Assembly: GCA_023362775.1 (NCBI GenBank)
Contig: JALMGJ010000016.1
Coordinates: 2,526,001-2,590,000 of the forward strand
Origin: Charina bottae
Taxonomy: Eukaryota; Chordata; Lepidosauria; Squamata; Charinaidae
Reading direction: 5' to 3'
DNA: 64,000 nt
Position 1 is the first letter of the stretch. The number at the start of each line of letters is the position of its first letter. Positions 56,691 through 64,000 of this stretch are shown here, one piece after another. A program made the position numbers and the translations under genes. The notes under the pieces are model-generated. The model ran no database searches and was not told the origin of the DNA. It saw only the letters and a list, made by a program, of their open reading frames with translations.

Positions 56691-58505
56691 TTAAAATGTT
56701 CAATTGAACTAATTGTTTTGTTTTATTTTTGTTTTATTTTTATTATATCCTGTACCAGGAGCAGATAAGGCAATACTCATAGGGGAAAAGGGAAGCACAG
56801 TCAGCAGAAAAGGAACTATTTACCCTTATATCTCAAGTTGTGATCCCAAAGGAAATCATCCTTTTGCATGGTTATTAGTCTTAGAAGAATGAGAAAGGAA
56901 AATAAGCTCCAATTATCTATCTTCATGCCTGTTAGTCATTATTTTAGAACCCTGATGTGTTTAGCATCGCAATAAAAAAATATAAGGTGCAATTTTCTTA
57001 GCATTGTAGATCCCTGATGGGTAAAGCTGAGGCTGCTACATTTCTGCATTCTAGGTATTCAGGAAAAATGAGATGCTGGGAGAGAAAATGTGAGAATCAC
57101 ATGAAGTATCCATGGCAAAAATGTTTTGGAACAAAGTTTTGGGAAGAAGTACAGATGTTGATGCACAGCTGAAAGACTGTAGTGAGATAGCCAATCACAG
57201 TTCCTAACCCCAACACCACCAAATTATCTATCTTTCCCCCCCCCCAACCTTCTAAATCTTTACAAAGTCCACTAAATCAGACTTTTTGTGAAGTCTTGGC
57301 TACTTATCTTTCTGAAAGACTATGTCATTAGTTCCCTCCTCTCCTCTTATGTAGCTTTACTAGCATCACCTAAAATTCCCAGAAGTGGAACAAGAGGGAG
57401 CTTGAAGGATAATGCCCCATAAGAACTCTATCAAAAGGACTATTTGATAGCCCGATTCACTAGCTTTCCAGTAATCTTGAACTTTCCTCTCATGGTCACG
57501 GAAAATCCAGGGAAAACCTGAAGGGTTGGTTGTCTCAGTTGGGATATTTCCCTTCACAAACCTATCCAAACATTAAGAACTGTGAACAGGGCTCTCCTCC
57601 AGGCCTTCTGTTAAATGAGACAAGGCATTCTTCATGCTCTCAAGGGCAAAGCTGGCATCACTGTTGCTTTCATTTTGTGGCTAGCTGGGGACCTAGCTGT
57701 TTACCTAACCTTTCAGGTTCCAATCATTTTATTGCTCTTAGAGCTCATCAGCACATCCTGCCTACCTGAGCCTGAGGATGGCCCACTGGCTATATCTCAA
57801 GGACAGGAACACACAGCATTGTCCTCAAGCTGTCCCTAGCCTCCTCCCCCTTGCTTCCTTTTTATTTTTTAACAATCTCACTGATGAAACGGTGAAATAG
57901 TGAACCTTTTAAAAAAAAGAAAAATTGGGTGACATTGACAAAAGTTCTATCAGTTTCCCTTCTCATCCAAGTGGCAGGAAGAATGGTACAACTGTGGGGT
58001 CCCTCCCCTCCCCTCCCCTTTGTGCTTGTCGTATTGGCATCATGGGAGGGGTAAAGAAGCAAGAGAATTGACCGGTTGGATGCTGTGATAAGCATGGTCC
58101 AGACATAATATCGGGCCATCACCATGGCAAAATTGGAGAAAGAGGTTGAAATCCAGAAAGGGATTTCAAAAGGGCTGAGATATGGGAAGAAGTGATCTAT
58201 GTAATGTAACTTCAAAGGGGGAGGAGAGATATTAACCTTGTTTATAACTGCTGTACTTTGTATAAACTGAAGTACTTTGGCCACATAATGAGAAGACAGG
58301 GTACCCTGGAGAAGATGCTGATGCTAGGGAAAGTGGAAGGTAAAAGGAAGTGGGGCCGACCAAGGGCAGGATGGATGGATGATATTCTGAAGGTCATGGA
58401 CTCGACCTTAGGGGAGCTGGGGATGGTGACAGCCGACAGGAAGCTTTGGCGTGGGCTGGTCCATTAAGTCACGAAGAGTCGGAAGTGACTGAACGAATAA
58501 ACAAC
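55764..58505 (+). mobile_element. Chimeric retroposed unit: BovB, its 3' flank, L1 piece and a second BovB 3' end
   Basis: The unit starts at the BovB 5' terminus (CTCCAGAAAAGGAGATCG) and ends at a BovB 3' terminus ('gaacgaataaacaac'), with AAAGAGATGAGAT on both sides. Inside are four parts. (1) 55764-56690 is a BovB copy like 33047-35705 with large internal deletions. (2) About 56690-58167 is the reverse complement of 31564-33046. (3) 58168-58261 is the reverse complement of 44391-44478 (L1 3' UTR). (4) 58262-58505 is the reverse complement of the nested BovB fragment at 44136-44390. The TSD indicates one insertion event into the L1 at 54652. Confidence 0.9.
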
Positions 58506-58931
58506 AAAGAGATGAGATATGGGAAGAAGAGATCATTTGTTGTATTTTAAGAGAAGGTGATAAGTTACTAAAATTGTTTATATGTGATGAAGCAGGAAGT
58601 CATTTCTTTATGTGTTTCTTTTCTTTTTCTTTAGTATATTCTTATTTTTTCTTTCTTTTCTATTTTTCTTCTTTTCTGCACTATTTTTTCTTTTTTTCTT
58701 TTCTTTTTTAGTTTGTATTAGTTTTTATCTTTTTAATTGTAATGTTTAATAAGATTATTATAAAAAAATGAAAGAGGCAAGTTTCAACCCTTTTCTCCCC
58801 AAAAAGTGGGAAGAAACGGATGAGTTTTGTCACCATCAATTGCCTATTTAATGGTGTATCTTGCTGGAATTCTCGTGTTTTGGTGAATAAATACTACAAA
58901 TCCAGGGGGGAAAAAAGCATTGCTGAAATCT

Positions 58932-60076
58932 AAATCCCTAAGGACGCTTATACAAAAGCAAATGAATCATGAAAAGAATGAGAGACTTAGTAAGATACAT
59001 GGAACGCAAGCGGTGGAGTTTGCATAATGACTTACAAAACAACAACTGATACTAGGAAAGGCTTGTTTGTATGATCTACATTAGGGCACACAATGCATTG
59101 TCAAGTTTTGCTTCAAGAAAAGCATCCATTTGTTTATGAGAAGAGTCAAAAAAGTTCAAAATCAATACTAATCCCTTCTGCTAAAAATAGCAAGCAGAAT
59201 TTAAGTCAACGAGAGATTCCAACAAAGCACAATAATCCATGTGAACATGGGGCAAATCCAAAGCCAAGAATTTAACGGAGGCTCCTCTTTGCAAAATGTT
59301 TGCAACAAATTCTTATTCAGCTGGGAGTTACTAGACGTACATACTGTACATTTCTTGATATGCCTCAAGGACTGTGAGTGTGATATTTCTCTGTGCTGGC
59401 AGCAGGGCTGCCTGCCAAAGGAAGATAGAGTGCTCCCGTGTTTGGGCTGTTACGCATATTGTTCTCTATGGATAGAGACCATTTTCTATAGTTGTGTGAT
59501 TCCCTGAGGTTCTGCTTATGTTTGCTTAGTAGATAGACTACTCTGGAAGGCAGGGTACCAGGCTAGATAAATAATGGTTCTTCTGCAATAAGGTTATTCC
59601 TATGTCAGTTAAATAGGTATTTATTGTCCAAATGTCTGACTGATGACAATCTTTGTTTGCTTCATTGCAAATTATAGATGTGACTCTTGGGAAATTCAAT
59701 TTGCTGCTGGGAGATGTGGTGAAGGAAAAGGCACTGGTGGTGACTCTTCTGAATGGAGAAAAGCAAAATTAATTATGTAAGCATAACAGATGGGTGTGTT
59801 TGTGTCTGTTTATCATATACTTTATACATAACATTGTTCTTGAGATAGCTATGATTGAAGCAACCACTCCAAAACATGGCCATCAACAAAACAAATTGTT
59901 TTTTGGAGAAGACATTCGGAATTGGAGGTGGCCGCTTGCTTGAAGGGCAACTGTTTCAATATCAACATTGTAATCATAACCAAAATGAGTTCTGTGCATC
60001 AGTTTGTTACCAGATTTCCCATGACGGAAATCCCACTCAGCCAGTACATTTTTTTAGTAAATTTCAACATCTAAGG
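58932..60076. other. Non-coding interval, nothing recognised
   Basis: No gene or repeat boundary recognised. Confidence 0.5.
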
Positions 60077-60360
60077 CAGGGCTTTCTAAACTCTTGCCAT
60101 TGGCAACACACCAATGGCCGGCGCGCAAAACCCCAGAAGTGCTGCCGCCGCTGCGACACACAAAACCCCGGAAGCGTCGCTGGTGGTGCTTCCGGGTTGC
60201 CGCCGCTACCGCCACTGCCATGGTGCACAAAACACCGGAAGTGCTGGCGGCAGCGCTTCCAGGTTGCCACCGCTGGCGCGCTTTCAGGTTTTTGCGCGCC
60301 GTGGCAATGGCGGTAGTGGTGGTGTCCTGGAACCCAGAAGCGCTGATGGCTGCAATAATT
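60077..60360 (+). mobile_element. GC-rich hAT-like element, 3' end missing
   Basis: Starts CAGGGCTTTCTAAACTC, like the ends of 40894 and 63104. It continues with CpG-rich DNA containing repeated 'aaaccccggaagcg' and 'gctgccgccgct' phrases related to the 63-kb element. No 3' terminal repeat or TSD was found. Long open frames on both strands here are composition artefacts. Confidence 0.7.
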
Positions 60361-61364
60361 TCCCATCCACACACAAGCTGAGTGTGTTATTAGGAGCAGT
60401 GATGATGAAACTCTTGCAGGTGTCAGGTATACCCCTCTTCCTTGCTTTTAAAAGTACATTTAATCTGAAATAATTTAGCTCCATCATTATCATAATGTTT
60501 GAGCTGCTTCCTTACTATGAGAGAAGAGGCATTTTTATTCTCCTTTTACAGTACATACTAAAATTCAGGATGGTGCTTTTGCTCCATTATCTAAAATCCT
60601 CAGATGACCGGAGGAAAAAAAGGAGCCCATCAACCTTGACATCCTAACCTGTGTGAATAAGCAACTTCTATTAAAGAGAGCTCTTCTTTTATAATAGGCG
60701 AACACCTAGTATCTGTCATTAGTTGCAGAAACAGAAGTGCGTCTTTGTTAGGAAACACACAATGGTATCTATTTTTTAACCTCTGAAAATACTAAAATCA
60801 ATGTGCCTTATGCAGAGATGAACGATTTAAGACTAGCATTCCCTTTTGCTGAATTTGTGAAAGGCATCTATGTTTCTATGCTATAGTCAATACACACACA
60901 TAGAGAGACAATATTAAAAGGCACCTGAATTTCAGTGCTGCAGTCAACACACACACACACACACACACACATGTTGACTCTTTGTTAGCACTGAAAAAAT
61001 AAATCACAGGAAGGCATCACAAGATATGCATTTTTGCTGAGTATGCAGTTAAAAGTCTACTTAGATGTTAAGAATCAGCAATCTGAACAAAAACCAAGGC
61101 ACACGCCATCTGCTCACATGTTAGTTCATATTAACGTTTATATACCATTAGTTGTATTATTGGTTAAGCTGCATTGATAATATTACTGTTCATGTATATA
61201 AGAGTCTTTTCGGAATGAGCTGGTAATCATATTTAAAAATGAATAAATGTGGAAGTTTTCATGGTACATGCAAGAGAGGATTCCCATCAAAAGCACAATT
61301 TCTTATACTATCACTCCTCAATCAGGCATACCTTGTTTCAGCCATGCAGCCAGGTTCTCAGTTA
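60361..61364. other. Non-coding interval with an (AC)n run
   Basis: An AC array lies at 60949-60972. Otherwise the DNA is unrecognised and AT-rich. Confidence 0.5.
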
Positions 61365-62896
61365 TTATTTATTTATTTAATTAATTTATATGACCGCCCA
61401 TCTCCCCCCATGGGGAACTCTGGGCGGTTCACAATAAATAAGTTAAAATAAAATCTAAAATATATAAAACCTCAATATACAATACAGTAAATAATTATGA
61501 AATCCAGATGGCGATGGAATAATTAAAAGAAGGACATTATAAAATTAGGGAATTAGCCACCCCCATGAGGAACTATCCCTTCCTCATTCCCATGCCAGGC
61601 GGCAAAACCAGGTCTTCAGCTCTTTCCTAAAGGTCGGGAGGGAGGGGATCTGTCTCAACTCTGCGGGCAAGATGTTCCATAGAGTGGGCGCTACCACCGA
61701 GAAGGCCCGCCTCCTAGACCCCATGAGATGGTATTCTCTAATTGATGGGGTTCGTAGCAGGCCTTCTCTGAATGACCGGGTGGGGCGGGTCGATAACATG
61801 GGGATAAGACGGTCCCTCAGGTATCCTGGCCCCGTGCCATGTAGGGCTTTAAAGGTGATAACCAACACCTTGAATTGTACCCGGAAGCCAACCGGCACCC
61901 AATGCAGCTCGCGGATCAACGCTGTTACATGGGCAGATCTTGACGCACCCAAAACTGCCCGCGCGGCTGCATTCTGCACCAGCTGAAGCTTCCAGATAGT
62001 CTTCAAGGGTAGCCCCATGTAGAGCGCATTGCAATAATCTATATGAGAGATGACGAGAGCATGAGTGACTGTACGGAGGGCGTCGCGCTCCAGGAATGGG
62101 CATAACTGGCTCACTAACCGAAGTTGTACAAAAGCCCTCCTAGCCACGACCGCCACCTGCTCTTCGAGCAGGAGTCGTGAGTCTAGAAGGACCCCCAGAT
62201 TACGCACCAGTTCCAAACGGGGCAGTGCTACCCCATCGAGAACCAAAGATGATAATTTCCCAGAAGACGCTAAACCATCAATCCACAGCCACTTGGTCTT
62301 ACCAGGGTTCAACTGGAGCCTGTTGTTCCCCATCCAGGTCCTCACAGCCCCCAGGCACTGGGAGAGGGTGGACACTGCATCACTTACCTCACCAGGGATG
62401 GAGATATACAATTGAGTATCATCCGCATACTGATGATACCTCATCCCATGGTGACGGATGACCTCACCCAGTGGTTTCATGTAGATGTTGAATTGGAGAG
62501 GAGAGAGAACCGAACCCTGCGGCACCCCACACAGGAGCGGTCGTGGGCTGGATCTCTCCTCCCCTATCACCACCGACTGGGAGTGGCCCCGGAGGAAGGA
62601 GGTGAACCAGCGTAAAACTACGCCGCCCACCCCCAACTCCCTAAGCTGCTCCAAAAGGATACCATGGTCGATGGTATTGAAAGCTGCTGAGAGATCTAAG
62701 AGAGCCAGGATGGATGCACTACCTCCATCCCGCTCCCGCCAGAGATCATCCATTAGCGCGACCAATGCAGTCTCCGTCCCATATCCTGGCCTGAAACTTG
62801 ACTGGAACGAGTCTAGATATTCCGCGTCATCCAGGGTCCTTTGAAGTTTCAACGCCACCACTTTCTCGACCACCTTTCCCAAAAAGGGAAGGTGGG
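61365..62896 (-). mobile_element. L2/CR1-group LINE, 5'-truncated, minus strand
   Basis: The 3' UTR has the signature CCGCCCATCTCCCCCCATGG...GGGCGGTTCACAA and a (TTTA)n tail at 61365-61380. The coding part runs to 62896. It is the best-preserved L2-group copy in the window. Confidence 0.9.
61584..62882 (-). CDS. L2-group LINE reverse transcriptase, 432-codon open frame
   Basis: Uninterrupted frame from the RT N-terminus to the natural C-terminus (ends TWFCRLAWE). Motifs: LALLDLSAAFNTIDHGIL (motif A, residues 59-76), CGVPQGSVLSPLQFNIYMKP (118-137), QYADDTQLYIS (motif C, YADD at 152-155), then MGNNRLQLNPGKTK and LGVLLDSRL. Then come the C-terminal signature VTHALVISHIDYCNALYMGLP and ITFKALHGTGPGYLRDRL. 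The second Asp usual in SAAFD is Asn here. The Met is internal to the ORF2 protein. The upstream endonuclease is missing through 5' truncation, so the copy cannot be autonomous. The lack of stops implies recent insertion. Confidence 0.85.
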   Translation of the reverse strand: MGKVVEKVVALKLQRTLDDAEYLDSFQSSFRPGYGTETALVALMDDLWRERDGGSASILALLDLSAAFNTIDHGILLEQLRELGVGGVVLRWFTSFLRGHSQSVVIGEERSSPRPLLCGVPQGSVLSPLQFNIYMKPLGEVIRHHGMRYHQYADDTQLYISIPGEVSDAVSTLSQCLGAVRTWMGNNRLQLNPGKTKWLWIDGLASSGKLSSLVLDGVALPRLELVRNLGVLLDSRLLLEEQVAVVARRAFVQLRLVSQLCPFLERDALRTVTHALVISHIDYCNALYMGLPLKTIWKLQLVQNAAARAVLGASRSAHVTALIRELHWVPVGFRVQFKVLVITFKALHGTGPGYLRDRLIPMLSTRPTRSFREGLLRTPSIREYHLMGSRRRAFSVVAPTLWNILPAELRQIPSLPTFRKELKTWFCRLAWE

Positions 62897-63095
62897 AGAC
62901 TTATTATCATTAAGATACCCTTCCAAGTGGCAGGATTTGCTGGCCAACTCAGGCAATAAATGCTGAAGAGTGCAGAGTGGACAGAAATGTGTGTGTTTGA
63001 CCAACCCCTCATCCCCAAAGCTAGGCTGTAATTGCTACCCCCATTGTCAGTGTTGGAGTAAGCTTCAACAAGTGAGCGGTGTGAGGGACATTTCC
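62897..63095. other. Short spacer between LINE and hAT-like element
   Basis: AT-balanced sequence without recognised features. Confidence 0.5.
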
Positions 63096-63125
63096 ATATA
63101 AAGCAGGGCTTTCCAAAGTTTGTTG

Positions 63126-63534
63126 TTGGTGTGTCGCCACGGGAAAACCCAGAAGTGCCGCCATTGCGGCGCAAAAACCCGGAAGCGCTGCTGCCGCTTT
63201 CGGTTTTTGCATGCCGCCATTGGTGTGTCGCCGTGGGAAAACCCGGAAGCACCGCCATTGTGGCAGCGCGCAAAAACCCGGAAGCGCTGCTGCTGCTTTC
63301 GTTTTTTGCGCGCCGCCATTGGTGTGTCGCCGCGGGAAAACCCGGAAGCACCGCCGTTGTTGCAGCGCGCAAAAACCCAGAAGCGCTGCTGCTGCTTTCG
63401 TTTTTTGCGCGCCGCCATTGGTGTGTCACCGTGGGAAAACCCGGAAGCACCGCCGTTGTGGCAGCACGCAAAAACCCGGAAGTGCTGCTGCTGCTTTCGT
63501 TTTTTGCGCGCCGCCATTGGTGTGTCGCTGCGGG
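63126..63534. repeat. Tandem array, 99-bp unit, about four copies
   Basis: The landmark TTGGTGTGTCGC starts at 63126, 63220, 63319, 63418 and 63517 (one base varies), giving spacings of 94, 99, 99 and 99. Each unit contains CGGGAAAACCCGGAAGC, a GCAGCGCGCAAAAACCC block, GCTGCTGCTGCTTTCG and TTTTTTGCGCGCCGCCA. As 99 is divisible by three, several frames stay open on both strands. Confidence 0.93.
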
Positions 63535-63580
63535 AAAACCCGGAAGCGCTGATGGCATGCCATCAGCGCTTCCGGGTTTT
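63535..63580. repeat. 46-bp perfect palindrome
   Basis: 63535-63557 is exactly the reverse complement of 63558-63580, with no spacer (centre GGCA|TGCC). It lies at the end of the 99-bp array and is built from the array's own CCCGGAAGCGCT phrase, so the array appears to turn around here. Confidence 0.95.
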
Positions 63581-63931
63581 GACACAACACATCTGGGCCC
63601 TGCAGGAGACACACTTTTGTGTCGCGACACACAGTTTGGAAAGCTCATATAAAGGGAGGAGAGGGCAACCTTGCCTTCATTTGAGGCAGCAAAATGTCTT
63701 GTACTAGCCCTGGTGTGAGTAAAATCAGTATGTCAAAGTCATGGGGAAAAGCAGGGCTGATCTAAATGTAGGTTATGCTGCACATAATCCCCCCCAAAAA
63801 AGTGTTTGCTTTGTGGCATGCAATTGACTTACATGCTGTTAATGATCACAAATGTTACCAAGACCTCAGTCTACCTCTAGATCAACACATGTAGATTAAG
63901 GTGAATGTTGAACTACTTTTCAACCGTGTAA

Positions 63932-64000
63932 TGCAGGGGTCCCCAACCTGTGGGCCGTGGGGCTCCTGCCTGCAAACCCCACCCCCTGGTGCACGCGATT
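63932..64000 (+). mobile_element. hAT-like element, runs off the window
   Basis: Begins CAGGGGTCCCCAACC followed by GTGGGCCGTGG, a start I recognise from common amniote hAT (Charlie-type) repeats. The 3' end is outside the window. Confidence 0.7.

Larger units (their letters stand above)
54652..58915 (+). mobile_element. ORF2-less L1 derivative with 16-bp TSD and 3' transduction
   Basis: The direct repeat AGCATTGCTGAAATCT lies at 54636-54651 and 58916-58931. It has a 5' UTR-like start and an ORF1-like frame (55366-55581, charged and coiled-coil-like, DLQKKLVKDLKDLVRRDKEK). Its continuation is interrupted at 55763 by the BovB chimera and resumes at 58519 with a pyrimidine-rich 3' UTR. A first A-rich end lies near 58745-58770 ('aataagattattataaaaaaa'). 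About 140 further bases follow, with AATAAA near 58886 and a final A run at 58911-58916, which suggests a transduced 3' flank. No RT is present. Confidence 0.75.
63104..63646. mobile_element. hAT-like element built of 99-bp tandem repeats
   Basis: The left end is CAGGGCTTTCCAAAGTTTG and the right end ACACACAGTTTGGAAAGCTC (the final TG is missing). The direct repeat ATATAAAG lies at 63096-63103 and 63647-63654. The interior is a tandem array plus a palindrome and no transposase. It is related to 40894-41166 and 60077-60360. Confidence 0.85.

Noticed and set aside
58160..58175. Circular-RNA (back-splice) origin of the chimera junction
   Set aside because: The order of parts would fit a back-splice, but neither side of the junction in the source loci has GT or AG splice signals. 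Template switching is more likely.
60054..60493. Several long overlapping open frames on both strands
   Set aside because: They cover the CpG-rich hAT-like element and are open because the sequence is stop-poor and repetitive. The residues are repeats of Pro, Arg, Ala and Cys without any domain.
63126..63534. CRISPR-like repeat-spacer array
   Set aside because: The units are contiguous 99-bp tandem repeats with no unique spacers, in a vertebrate genome and inside a hAT-like element.
63065..63707. Open frames of 113-273 codons on both strands
   Set aside because: They are produced by the 99-bp tandem repeat, whose period is a multiple of three. The same phrase repeats in every frame, so this is not a gene.

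Overview
The window is vertebrate nuclear DNA, most likely from a squamate reptile (lizard or snake). The evidence is a spliced type II cadherin gene, Sauria-type tRNA SINEs, many BovB/RTE LINEs, L2/CR1-group LINEs with microsatellite tails, L1 and Penelope-like elements, and hAT-like miniature elements. There are no bacterial features. The species cannot be fixed from the sequence alone.

The only host gene I can support is the 3' end of a type II classical cadherin on the + strand. Three coding exons are visible: 6766-6883, 6981-7232 and 11344-11834 (stop). They encode the end of EC5, the transmembrane helix and the whole catenin-binding tail. The tail resembles CDH9 more than CDH6 or CDH10. 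Everything upstream of 6766 would be intron of this gene. The 3' UTR begins with a TTTCC microsatellite, and possible poly(A) signals lie near 12704-12727. From about 12.7 kb to the end I see no other convincing host gene, so this looks like a repeat-rich gene desert beside a neural cadherin.

The rest is layered mobile DNA. 13-31 kb: BovB, L2, SINE and hAT fragments, including one BovB apparently split into 18455-19530 and 27418-28074. 31.5-35.7 kb: a BovB with a full 5' end (33047-35705, minus strand) and an 11-bp target-site duplication (TSD). 37.4-39.6 kb: tandem L1-like 5' ends. 40.6-43.5 kb: a second RTE lineage carrying a GC-rich hAT-like insertion. 43.96-46.69 kb: a complete, apparently ORF2-less L1 derivative (13-bp TSD) containing a BovB 3' fragment (12-bp TSD) and a Penelope-like element (17-bp TSD). 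50.25-52.39 kb: a zinc-knuckle LINE (18-bp TSD) containing a second Penelope-like element (13-bp TSD). 54.65-58.92 kb: another L1 derivative (16-bp TSD). 61.4-64 kb: an L2-group LINE with a 432-codon open frame, then a hAT-like element made of 99-bp tandem repeats and a 46-bp perfect palindrome.

The most remarkable object is at 55764-58505. It is one retroposed unit, bounded by an 11-13 bp TSD, inside the 54.65-kb L1. It joins an internally deleted copy of the 33047-35705 BovB, 1.48 kb of that element's own 3' flanking DNA, and a piece of the 44-kb L1 with its nested BovB 3' end. This looks like a BovB 3' transduction combined with a template switch, and both probable sources are present in this window.
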